From NCBI GenBank assembly GCA_003349885.1, contig QFXC01000013.1, forward strand, positions 372,001 to 436,000: a stretch of 64,000 nucleotides of DNA, read 5' to 3'. The number at the start of each line of letters is the position of its first letter. The first letter of the stretch is position 1. The stretch comes from an endosymbiont of Galathealinum brachiosum (lineage in GTDB: Bacteria > Pseudomonadota > Gammaproteobacteria > SZUA-229). Shown piece by piece: positions 49,285-57,043 of this stretch. A model generated the notes under the pieces. It was not told the origin of the DNA and searched no databases. It saw only the letters and a list, made by a program, of their open reading frames with translations. The translations under genes were made by a program, and so were the position numbers.

Positions 49285-49378
49285 TTGCACCACAAGGCAC
49301 AGAGTTTTTTAAAGTAACAGCATACCTATGTAACAAGCTATATATTTTATCTCTGCATTCTCTGTGCCTCTGTGGCAA
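49285..49378. repeat. CTCTGTG/CACAGAG inverted element, copy 1
   Basis: TTGCACCACAAGGCACAGAG at the left faces CTCTGTGCCTCTGTGGCAA at the right across about 60 bp. It lies 5 bp after the glcD-like stop. Related words occur at 59348-59376 and 60231-60270. Confidence 0.65.
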
Positions 49379-49402
49379 TATTTTCAATATTTAGCTCAAC
49401 AC

Positions 49403-49935
49403 TTAAAATTCATACTGCAAACCCAGCTGCATTGTTAAGTCTGTTTCTAATTGAGGTCCATCTAAATCCTGGTATACAGGTACCCCAACTTCAACACCAA
49501 TCAAAGCAGCTTGAGTTAACTGGTAGTTATAACCTATTAAGGCATCTGCTCTGGTACCCGCTCGCAAATCAGGATCTGCAGTAGGCACTACAGAATTCAT
49601 TAACATCATACTTAAATCAGCATCAGCACCACTAATATTACCCCAGTCTAATAATTTAAGCCTGACAGAAAGTGTACTTTTATCGCCCACACCAAAACTA
49701 TACCAACTATTTAATGCAACGCTGTTTCCTAACTTATAATCACGACCATTATCATCTAGCCTTACAACAATATACGCTCACCTTCAGGGTGCATATGATG
49801 CCCCATAATACCGATAGGCGCATCAGGTACCGCATGATGCTCATGCTCAGCCAGTAAAATACCAGGTGTTACAGATAAACCAAGTATCGCGCCTATACTC
49901 AGCATTTTAATTTTATTTTTTGTCTTATTTAGCAT
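49403..49935 (-). pseudogene. Transporter-like outer membrane protein, internally deleted
   Basis: From ATG 49935 the frame gives a signal peptide (KMLSIGAILGLSVTPGILLA) and APIGIMGHHMHPEGERIL, the start of a family of secreted or outer membrane proteins, then a stop. In another frame the C-terminal part follows almost at once: LDDNGRDYKLGNSVALNSWY through LKLLDWGNISGADADL and GVEVGVPVYQDLDGPQLETD to the terminal QYEF, typical of a beta-barrel end. The middle, probably well over 100 residues, is missing. A deletion plus frameshift is the simplest reading. The family is often annotated as transporter; its function is not established. Confidence 0.75.
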
Positions 49936-50001
49936 TTAAAGTCCGTAAATCATTAAAGTAATGTCTGCGCGAAGCCTAATACTCGATCAGGCAGAACATA
50001 A

Positions 50002-50035
50002 TGCGACACATTGTCGCAGGCGACATATTGTCATA
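50002..50035. promoter_or_regulatory. Twin RegA/PrrA-type palindromes upstream of regB
   Basis: TGCGACACATTGTCGCA (50002-50018) is a perfect 7-3-7 palindrome, immediately followed by a degenerate second copy, GGCGACATATTGTCAT (50019-50034). GCGAC half-sites are 17 bp apart. RegA/PrrA-family regulators recognise GCGNC...GNCGC half-sites, so this is a plausible autoregulatory operator about 100 bp upstream of regB. It also fronts the divergent pseudogene. Confidence 0.7.
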
Positions 50036-50135
50036 TAACCTCAATTTACAAGGATATATACTACTAATTGAAATACAGAGAGTTTAGAATTCTACGGTGC
50101 AAGTGCACAATTAAGGTAACCTGATATTTTCCATT

Positions 50136-51437
50136 ATGATTAAACTTCCACAATTTTATAAACAAAAAAACACTCACGCACACAATCTTTACCGTCTGTT
50201 TATGTTGCGTAATTTTCTTATTATCGCTGCTTTTTTTCTAATTACATATGCATTTTCTAACAACACAACTACGCCAGTATTTTCTATTAGCGTAATTCTT
50301 AGCTCACTTCTTATAATTAATCTGGTCACTGGCTGGTGGTTACATAAAAACAAACCGGTAACTGATAAAACTCTAATTTGGCAACTCATTATTGATGTTG
50401 CCGCGTTTACCGGCGTACTTTACTTTACCGGTGGAGCGAGCAATCCATTCGGCTGGTTTTATCTGGTACCTATTTTTATTGCTGCAACCTTATTGCCCGG
50501 ACGCGCGATATGGCTCATTACGGCTTTGAGTATGACCGGTTACACCATGTTAATGTTTTTCTATGAACCCATCGTAGACACCTCTTCACATGATATGCAT
50601 ATGCAACACAACAGCGGCTTTCATGAGCACATCATTGGCATGTGGTTAGGTTATATGGTCACCGCCCTACTGGTTGCTTATGTGGTTGCCCGCATGGCAA
50701 ACAGCTTAAGGGAACGCGACCATCACCTGGCTCAGGCACGTGAAAATGCATTACGAGACGAGAGACTGGTTGCACTAGGCACACTGGCTGCTGGTACAGC
50801 CCATGAGCTAGGCACGCCCCTGTCAACAATAGCTGTTCTGGTGACAGAACTTCATGATATTTGTGATTCCAGTCAGTCTACTGAATACCTCGCTATCATT
50901 CGTCAACAGGTAGATCGCTGTAAATCTGCCTTAACAACACTGTCTCACTCAGCCGGAGAAGAGCTAATGGGCGGAGGACAGATGTTACCCGTAAATCAGT
51001 ATATTTCAGATATTATCAATCAGTGGCAACAACAGCGACCCTCAACAAAACTAGAACTAAAAAGTGATTTAACAAAAATTAATGCACTTATACTCTCCGA
51101 GCAGACCATGACTCAGGCACTTTTTAATATTCTTAATAATGCAGCAGATGCCTCACCAGAAAAAATTATGCTAGAGATCAAACAGGATGGTAATCAGGTT
51201 TCAATTAAAGTAATGGATAATGGCTCCGGGCTGGACTCAATGATACAGACCCACGCAGGAAAACAGGCCTATTCCAGCAAAGAACAGGGACTAGGCCTGG
51301 GCCTGTTTCTCGCACATGCATCAATTGAACGCCTCGGGGGTGAAATTTTTCTATCCAATCAGGATCAGGGTGGAGCTATTGTCAAAATAATACTGCCCTT
51401 AACAGAGCGAAATTTAGAGATTAATCATGACGAATAA
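50136..51437 (+). CDS. regB: RegB/PrrB-family redox sensor histidine kinase
   Basis: 433 residues with six transmembrane helices (about 25-190). The quinone-linked heptapeptide GGASNPF (99-105) lies in a loop. The H-box AHELGTPLSTIAV (His 223) is typical of RegB/PrrB/ActS. Cys 262 in RQQVDRCKSAL corresponds to the redox-active Cys of Rhodobacter RegB (spacing 39 from the His, 40 there). The HATPase domain ends with QGLGLGLFLAHA. It senses quinone-pool redox state and phosphorylates RegA. Overlaps regA by 11 bp. Confidence 0.93.
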   Translation: MIKLPQFYKQKNTHAHNLYRLFMLRNFLIIAAFFLITYAFSNNTTTPVFSISVILSSLLIINLVTGWWLHKNKPVTDKTLIWQLIIDVAAFTGVLYFTGGASNPFGWFYLVPIFIAATLLPGRAIWLITALSMTGYTMLMFFYEPIVDTSSHDMHMQHNSGFHEHIIGMWLGYMVTALLVAYVVARMANSLRERDHHLAQARENALRDERLVALGTLAAGTAHELGTPLSTIAVLVTELHDICDSSQSTEYLAIIRQQVDRCKSALTTLSHSAGEELMGGGQMLPVNQYISDIINQWQQQRPSTKLELKSDLTKINALILSEQTMTQALFNILNNAADASPEKIMLEIKQDGNQVSIKVMDNGSGLDSMIQTHAGKQAYSSKEQGLGLGLFLAHASIERLGGEIFLSNQDQGGAIVKIILPLTERNLEINHDE

Positions 51438-51978
51438 TAACCATAACGAACCTGTCGATATTTTACTTGTCGATGATGACGAAACATTTTGTATGGTATT
51501 AAATAACGCCATAGAACGCAGGGGTTATACAATAGTTACCGCTACAAACTCTGCTGAAGCATTGAAGTTAGCCAGCATAAATCAACCTGCCTACGCAATT
51601 GTAGATTTACGCATTGGAGACGAGTCAGGACTTGAACTGGTTGAAAATCTGGTTTCAAATAACCCGGATATAAGTATCGTTATGCTTACGGGTTATGCCA
51701 GTATTGCCACGGCCGTACAGGCAATCAAACTGGGCGCCAAACACTATCTGACAAAACCTGCAGATGCGGATGAAATCATTGCCAGTTTCGATAATGAGTT
51801 AGACAATCAGGCGATTAAACCTGCTGAACAACCTCTATCTCCCAAACGACTGGAATGGGAGCACCTGCAAAAAGTATTAATGGATAATGACGGGAATATT
51901 TCAGCAACTGCCAGAGCACTGGGGATGCATAGAAGAACACTACAACGAAAACTGCAGAAACGACCGGTTAAAAAATAG
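51427..51978 (+). CDS. regA: RegA/PrrA-family response regulator
   Basis: 183 residues: receiver domain (LLVDDDETF acidic pair; phospho-Asp near 60 in AIVDLRIGDESG; conserved MLTGYASIATAVQAIKLGA) and a Fis-type HTH (GNISATARALGMHRRTLQRKLQKR) joined by a Pro-containing linker. The HTH region is nearly invariant in this family. Such regulators control respiratory and energy genes; the cytochrome bc1 genes lie 1.3 kb away, but a direct link here is only inferred. Confidence 0.94.
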   Translation: MTNNNHNEPVDILLVDDDETFCMVLNNAIERRGYTIVTATNSAEALKLASINQPAYAIVDLRIGDESGLELVENLVSNNPDISIVMLTGYASIATAVQAIKLGAKHYLTKPADADEIIASFDNELDNQAIKPAEQPLSPKRLEWEHLQKVLMDNDGNISATARALGMHRRTLQRKLQKRPVKK

Positions 51979-52050
51979 CTTTATCTAGTTATCTGTCAAA
52001 GAACGATCTTTCCAGGCTTATAAACGAGTAGAACTATACACAACGATAAA

Positions 52051-52065
52051 ACATATCCATCAGGG
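52051..52065 (+). repeat. Scrap of the dispersed CATCGGGG repeat
   Basis: ACATATCCATCAGGG matches the left end of copies 3 and 4 with one mismatch; no core follows. Probably a deletion remnant, though chance cannot be fully excluded at this length. Confidence 0.4.
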
Positions 52066-52111
52066 CAAAGCAATCGCACGATAACAAACAATAAGCTATT
52101 GCTCTTAGGTA

Positions 52112-52504
52112 TTATTTAACAACCCGTAACGAAGGCTTAGGCTTATCATCTGTAGGACTGGTATCATCAGGAGGTGGCGCAGACCCGGGCTCGTCATTAA
52201 ACATCATGCCCTGTCCATTTTCTCTGGCATATATAGCCAGCACTGCTTCAGTTGGTACTAACAAATTAACAGATTTACCACTAAAACGAGCACTAAAACT
52301 AATCGCATCATCTCCCAGCGTTAGCCCCTCTACCGCCATTGGCGCGATATTCAGAACAATTTTATTGTCCTGAATATGCTGTTGAGGGACATCCACACCC
52401 TGTATCAGTGCATCAACCAGAATATAAGGTGTCACACCGTTATCTACAATCCATTGATACAGCGCTCTTATTAAATAAGATCGGCTGGATGTCATTTTCT
52501 CCAT
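52112..52504 (-). CDS. sspB: SspB, ClpXP specificity-enhancing factor
   Basis: Adaptor that delivers ssrA-tagged proteins to ClpXP. 130 residues: a compact beta-rich substrate-binding domain (about 5-110: SYLIRALYQWIVDNGVTPYI, VLNIAPMAVEGLTLGD, FSARFSGK) and a flexible acidic/Pro linker ending in the ClpX-docking motif PSLRVVK. 25 bp downstream of sspA, as in many gammaproteobacteria. Confidence 0.96.
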   Translation of the reverse strand: MEKMTSSRSYLIRALYQWIVDNGVTPYILVDALIQGVDVPQQHIQDNKIVLNIAPMAVEGLTLGDDAISFSARFSGKSVNLLVPTEAVLAIYARENGQGMMFNDEPGSAPPPDDTSPTDDKPKPSLRVVK

Positions 52505-52529
52505 TTTTCTTTCACTCTAGAAGTCAATT

Positions 52530-53162
52530 TTAGAGATGCATTTCTCTTTCAGTTTCAGTAAGACTTAACTGAAATGCTTCACGCTCAAAAATACGCTGCG
52601 CATAATCGGTTACCGCTTTTGCTTCATCTGGTAACTCAATACCCATAACAGATAAACGCCATAACAAAGGTGCTATGGTTGCATCAACCAGACTATAATC
52701 TTCGCTAAGGAAAAAAGGTAATACCTTAAATAACTCATTCGATGAAATAATACTTTCACGTAACATCTTACGTGCTTTAGCAGCCGTTTTTTCACCTTTA
52801 GTTAAAATATCATGCATCAATGGGAACCAGTCTTTTTCAACTCGATGCAACGCTAAACGTGTTTTTGCACGAGATACTGGATCAACCGGCATTAATGGTG
52901 GATGCGGAAAACGCTCATCTAAATATTCAACAATTACACGTGAATCATAAAGCACTAAATCACGATCAATCAGTGTTGGCACTGTATTGTATGGGTTGAG
53001 TTCAGACAGGTCTTCAGGTGGATTGCTTAAATCAACATCAATAGCTTCAAAAGTAATATCTTTTTCTGCAAGTACAATACGTGCCAGATGACAGTATGGA
53101 CATGATGGAGATGTAAATAGATTCATTACTGATCTACGATTGGCGAGTGCATTAGACGCCAT
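52530..53162 (-). CDS. sspA: SspA, stringent starvation protein A (GST fold)
   Basis: RNA-polymerase-associated GST-like protein. 210 residues: a thioredoxin-like N-terminal domain, NTVPTLIDRDLVLYDSRVI, the surface motif LDERFPHPPLMPVDP that contacts polymerase in homologues, and a helical C-terminal domain. Unlike E. coli SspA, the first loop carries CPYC (residues 21-24), a glutaredoxin-like active site. Whether it is redox active is unknown. Upstream of sspB; next to petC across an inverted heptad array. Confidence 0.94.
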   Translation of the reverse strand: MASNALANRRSVMNLFTSPSCPYCHLARIVLAEKDITFEAIDVDLSNPPEDLSELNPYNTVPTLIDRDLVLYDSRVIVEYLDERFPHPPLMPVDPVSRAKTRLALHRVEKDWFPLMHDILTKGEKTAAKARKMLRESIISSNELFKVLPFFLSEDYSLVDATIAPLLWRLSVMGIELPDEAKAVTDYAQRIFEREAFQLSLTETEREMHL

Positions 53163-53183
53163 AATTTTTAAACCTCGATAAAA

Positions 53184-53288
53184 AAGTCAAAAGTCAAAAG
53201 TCAGAAGTCGCAAGTCACAGGAAAAAGGCAAAAGCAGCAATGCTGCCCCGCTTTTGACTTATGACTTACGACTTACGATTTACGACTA
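53184..53288. repeat. Inverted heptad array, copy 1 (3' of petC)
   Basis: Five 7-bp units of type AAGTCAA (53184-53218) face five units of type ATGACTT/ACGACTT (53254-53288), enclosing a 35-bp centre with palindrome GCAGCAATGCTGC. The array ends 4 bp from the petC stop. Could fold into one large hairpin and may act as terminator between petC and sspA. Confidence 0.85.
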
Positions 53289-53292
53289 TTTT

Positions 53293-54060
53293 TTAGTGAA
53301 CGTCTTTCCAGTATTCTTTCTTCAGCATGTAAGCCACAATTGCGAAGATGAACAGGAAGATTAAAACCTTGATACCAAGACTTCTACGCTCTAGCTGCAT
53401 TGGCTCACCCATGTAAACCATGAAGTTAACCAGATCACCAACATAAGCATCATATTCTTCAACAGACATAGTACCCGCTTGCACTATTTCCATTTTCTCA
53501 AATATATGTTTATCGTTGCCGTCTTCGCCTTTCTCTGTTTTGAAAATAGCTTTCTGCAAACCCTGCTTTTCCCATAACACGTGAGGCATACCAACATCAG
53601 CAAACGCCAGATTATTCATACCGGTAGGACGTGAATCATCCAGATAGAAAGTACGCAGATAGGTGTACAACCAGTCACCACCTTTAGCACGTGCAATTAC
53701 TGTAAGACCAGGAATTTTTGTACCAAAAGCGACACTTGCATAGTCATTGTTCATCGCTATCTTCATTAACTCACCCACTTTGGTTTTTTCGCCATCGGCA
53801 CCACGTGTGTTAATTAATTTTTCAGATACTTCAACATCTGTCCAGCCAAGGTCACGACCAATGCGGTTATAACGCATGTAATCTGCTGCGTGGCAGCTTA
53901 AGCAGTTATCTGCAAAAGCCTGTGCACCACGTTTTAGAGATTCTGTATCCGTTAAGTCACCCGGTGCATGATCTAAATGAACACTGCCACCAGCTGCCAT
54001 AACTAAACCTGAAAGCCCCATAGATATAGACAGTAGGATTACGCTTAGTAAATTTCTCAT
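53293..54060 (-). CDS. petC: Cytochrome c1 (bc1 complex)
   Basis: Haem c subunit that passes electrons from the Rieske protein to soluble cytochrome c. 255 residues: signal peptide (about 1-22), haem site CLSCHAADYMRYNRIG near 52, a downstream Met ligand region around FADVGMPHVLW, and a C-terminal transmembrane anchor (about 229-246) ending KKEYWKDVH. 4-bp overlap with petB. Confidence 0.96.
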   Translation of the reverse strand: MRNLLSVILLSISMGLSGLVMAAGGSVHLDHAPGDLTDTESLKRGAQAFADNCLSCHAADYMRYNRIGRDLGWTDVEVSEKLINTRGADGEKTKVGELMKIAMNNDYASVAFGTKIPGLTVIARAKGGDWLYTYLRTFYLDDSRPTGMNNLAFADVGMPHVLWEKQGLQKAIFKTEKGEDGNDKHIFEKMEIVQAGTMSVEEYDAYVGDLVNFMVYMGEPMQLERRSLGIKVLIFLFIFAIVAYMLKKEYWKDVH

Positions 54061-55271
54061 TTCGTGATCCTCTCTGGTACGGGTTTGGTTTTCTCATTCT
54101 TAGACGTGAAGTACAGGGCAATAAAGAAGCCGAAGTAAAGCACACTGAAGATCTGAGCAAGCAATGTTAATTCAGGCGTTGCAGGCAACATACCTAAACG
54201 ACCTAATGCAATAAATGAAATTACAAATACTGCTAGTAGAATCTTGAAACTAGTACCGCGATAACGAACCGATTTCACTTTACATTGATCAATCCATGGC
54301 AACAGGAACAACACAACAATTGCGCCACCCATAGCAATAACACCCATCAACTTATCTGGAACTGCGCGTAAAATCGCGTAGAACGGAGTGAAGTACCAAA
54401 CCGGTGCAATATGCTCTGGTGTTTTCAATGGATCAGAAGGAATAAAGTTAGCGTGCTCTAATAAGTAACCGCCACCTTCTGGTGCAAAGAACAGAACCAT
54501 ACTGAAGAACATTAAGAATACGATCACACCTACTATATCTTTTACAGAGTAGTAAGGGTGGAATGGAATGCCATCTAAAGGAATGCCATTTTCATCTTTG
54601 TTCTTCTTAATTTCGATACCTTCAGGATTGTTTGAACCCACTTCATGCAATGCAATGATGTGTGCAACAACTAAACCTAAAAGAACAATCGGTAAAGCAA
54701 TAACGTGTAATGCGAAGAAACGATTTAACGTTGCATCGGATATTACGAAGTCACCACGAATCCACAATGTTAATGGCTCACCAATAATAGGTAAGGCACC
54801 AAATAGTGAAATGATTACCTGTGCACCCCAGAAAGACATCTGACCCCAAGGTAGTAGGTAACCCATGAATGCTTCAGCCATCAATGCAAGGTAGATAAAC
54901 ATACCGAAAAGCCATACTAATTCACGAGGTTTCTTAAATGAACCGTACATCAAACCACGGAACATATGTAAGTAAACCACCACGAAGAAGGCCGTTGCAC
55001 CCGTAGAATGGATGTAACGAATCAACCAGCCGTAAGGTACGTCACGCATAATGTATTCGACAGATGCGAATGCCATAGCGCCGTCAGGCTTATAGTGCAT
55101 TGTTAAAAAGATACCGGAAATGATCTGGATAACCAGAACCATTAACGCGAGTGAGCCGAAGAAGTACCAAAAATTGAAGTTCTTTGGTGCATAGTATTCA
55201 GCAAGATGCTCATTCCACATTTTTGTGGCCGGGAAGCGATCATCAACCCAAGTCATTAAACTTTTAAACAT
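54057..55271 (-). CDS. petB: Cytochrome b (bc1 complex)
   Basis: Membrane subunit with the two b haems and both quinone sites. 404 residues and about eight helices. Features: GSLALMVLVIQIISGIFL, the haem His in RYIHSTGATAFF and FALHVIALPIV, the Qo-site GYLLPWGQMSFWGAQV, and the equivalent of PEWY as PVWYFTPFYAILRAVP. The change of E to V in that motif (PEWY to PVWY) is notable and seen in some proteobacteria. Confidence 0.96.
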   Translation of the reverse strand: MFKSLMTWVDDRFPATKMWNEHLAEYYAPKNFNFWYFFGSLALMVLVIQIISGIFLTMHYKPDGAMAFASVEYIMRDVPYGWLIRYIHSTGATAFFVVVYLHMFRGLMYGSFKKPRELVWLFGMFIYLALMAEAFMGYLLPWGQMSFWGAQVIISLFGALPIIGEPLTLWIRGDFVISDATLNRFFALHVIALPIVLLGLVVAHIIALHEVGSNNPEGIEIKKNKDENGIPLDGIPFHPYYSVKDIVGVIVFLMFFSMVLFFAPEGGGYLLEHANFIPSDPLKTPEHIAPVWYFTPFYAILRAVPDKLMGVIAMGGAIVVLFLLPWIDQCKVKSVRYRGTSFKILLAVFVISFIALGRLGMLPATPELTLLAQIFSVLYFGFFIALYFTSKNEKTKPVPERITK

Positions 55272-55867
55272 TATGCCGCTCCTCCATCTTCACCAATCAG
55301 TATGGTGCGATCACTCTTATAGAAGTGAGGTGGTATTTCAAGATTCAGTGGTGCAGGTACACCAGAATAAACACGACCAGCGAGGTCAAATTTAGAACCG
55401 TGACACGGGCAGAAGAAACCGCCTTTCCAGTCAGCGCCACCTAAATCAGCTGCACCCATTTCAGGGCGGTAGGTTGGAGAACAACCAAGGTGAGTACAAA
55501 TACCCACCATTATCGCAATATCAGGTTTTCTAGATCGTGTTGAATTAGTTGCGTATTCAGGCTGCTGATCATTCTCAGAAGCCGGGTCACGTAACTCACC
55601 ATCAAGAGTAGGTAAATCTGTTAAGTTCTGTGCAGTACGTTTGATGATCCAAACTGGCTTACCACGCCATTCAACAGTTAACAATTGACCTTCAACTAAC
55701 TTACTGATATCCACTTCTACAGGCGCACCTGCAGTTTTGGCACGCTCACTAGGAGCCCAGGAAGATAGGAAGGGTACAGCTACAAAACCAGCTCCAACAG
55801 CACCAATTACAGCAGTGGTGTTTGTCAGAAAGCGGCGTTTGGCTAAATCTGCGCCGTCTGTAGTCAT
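55271..55867 (-). CDS. petA: Rieske iron-sulfur protein (bc1 complex)
   Basis: 198 residues: twin-arginine-like N-terminus (KRRFLTNTTAVIGAVGAG) serving as signal-anchor, hinge, and Rieske fold with cluster ligands CTHLGCSP and CPCHGSKFD. GRVYSGVPAPLNLEIPPHFY closes the domain. First gene of petABC; its ATG is followed without gap by petB (1-bp overlap). Confidence 0.97.
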   Translation of the reverse strand: MTTDGADLAKRRFLTNTTAVIGAVGAGFVAVPFLSSWAPSERAKTAGAPVEVDISKLVEGQLLTVEWRGKPVWIIKRTAQNLTDLPTLDGELRDPASENDQQPEYATNSTRSRKPDIAIMVGICTHLGCSPTYRPEMGAADLGGADWKGGFFCPCHGSKFDLAGRVYSGVPAPLNLEIPPHFYKSDRTILIGEDGGAA

Positions 55868-56226
55868 GAGTACCTCTCTTAGACTAATATGATTAAAATT
55901 CTATTTACTGGCGCATCCACATACCTGTTAATCAGGTTTGCTTCATCCAGAAAACATTATTAAATTACACCCCCTTCGAATCATCAAAGCAGGCATGGAA
56001 AATTTGCCGCAGTATCATACTTCATTTCGAGTTTTTATCCAAGGACTAAATATCTTTTCTTATAAATATCAATAAGTTAGCGCAAGAAAATGCACTTTTA
56101 TATACAACGGATAAATTTTGACAGGACGAAAGCGCTCATCAACGAAAATCAACACCACAAAAACACCCGTCTGCAGCCTTTAGCATTAGCAGATAACAGA
56201 ACACAAATTGCAAACAAGTGAAATTT
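55868..56226. other. petABC upstream region with a short palindrome
   Basis: 359 bp between petA and nif3 with no reading frame. It must hold the petA promoter. ACCTGTTAATCAGGT (55923-55937) is a 5-5-5 palindrome about 55 bp before petA and could be an operator. A lone TGCGGC half-site lies near 56010 on the minus strand, too weak to call as RegA. Confidence 0.5.
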
Positions 56227-56988
56227 TTACACTGGATTGAGAATATCTACGAACTCAGTTGAAACTTTAAATTTTTCAGAAAGGTGCTCTGCCAGCGCCT
56301 GAACACCGTATGACTCGGTAGCATGATGCCCTGCTGCGAAATAATGAATATCCAGCTCTTTTGCCAGATGAAACGTCTGCTCTGATACTTCGCCACTGAT
56401 AAAGGCATCCAGCCCCATTGCAGCGGCATCTTCAATATAATGCTGCGCACCACCGGTACACCAGCCAAGCGTTTTAATTGTTTTATTTGATGCATCAGAA
56501 AGATGCAACGGCTTTCGTTTTAACTGCTTTTCAATAAACAGCGCAAACTCAGTTGCACTGACTGCTGATTCTAACTCACCATTCCACAACAAACCTTTAG
56601 ATGGCCCCTGCATAACACAGCCACCAATATTTATATCCAGCTGTTGAGCCAGTGTCGCATTGTTTCCAAATTCCTGGTGCGCATCTAGTGGCAAATGGTA
56701 TGCCAGCAAACTAATTCCATGCTCAAGCAAACGCTGAATACGTTTACGTTTTATCCCTGTAATAACAGCATCTTCATTTTTCCAGAAATAACCGTGATGT
56801 ACGAGCAACACATTTGCCTGCTTTTCAATAGCCGCTTCTATCAGATCCTGACACGCAGTCACACCACAAATAATTCGATTAACTTCACTAAACCCTTCAA
56901 CCTGCAGACCATTTGGGCAATAATCACTGAACTCATTAACCTGTAACAGGTCATTACAATACTCTACAATTGAATTAAGTTGCGCCAT
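56227..56988 (-). CDS. Nif3-like dinuclear metal-centre protein
   Basis: 254 residues of the Nif3/YbgI (GTP cyclohydrolase I type 2-like) family, forming toroidal hexamers with a di-metal site. Metal ligands: VLLVHHGYFWKN (HH near 65), AYHLPLDAHQEFGNN and the C-terminal YFAAGHHATESYG. Role unclear; YbgI is linked to DNA-damage tolerance and cofactor metabolism by weak evidence. ATG 56988 has GGAG 5 bp upstream; the in-frame GTG two codons earlier is less likely. Divergent from the DegS-type gene. Confidence 0.93.
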   Translation of the reverse strand: MAQLNSIVEYCNDLLQVNEFSDYCPNGLQVEGFSEVNRIICGVTACQDLIEAAIEKQANVLLVHHGYFWKNEDAVITGIKRKRIQRLLEHGISLLAYHLPLDAHQEFGNNATLAQQLDINIGGCVMQGPSKGLLWNGELESAVSATEFALFIEKQLKRKPLHLSDASNKTIKTLGWCTGGAQHYIEDAAAMGLDAFISGEVSEQTFHLAKELDIHYFAAGHHATESYGVQALAEHLSEKFKVSTEFVDILNPV

Positions 56989-57043
56989 TCGCACTCCATT
57001 GAGATTAAATCTTTATAAAGATAAACTGGAAAAAGCATTAAAT

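Noticed and set aside
49672-49857. Plus-strand ORF opposite the pseudogene
   Set aside because: No family resemblance or ribosome site; it is the antisense shadow of the decayed beta-barrel gene.
53184-53288. Possible CRISPR array
   Set aside because: Units are 7 bp with no spacers and are arranged as two facing arms. Not CRISPR.
55990-56020. RegA operator upstream of petA
   Set aside because: Only one GCGGC half-site is visible with no facing GNCGC; too weak to link bc1 to RegA from sequence.
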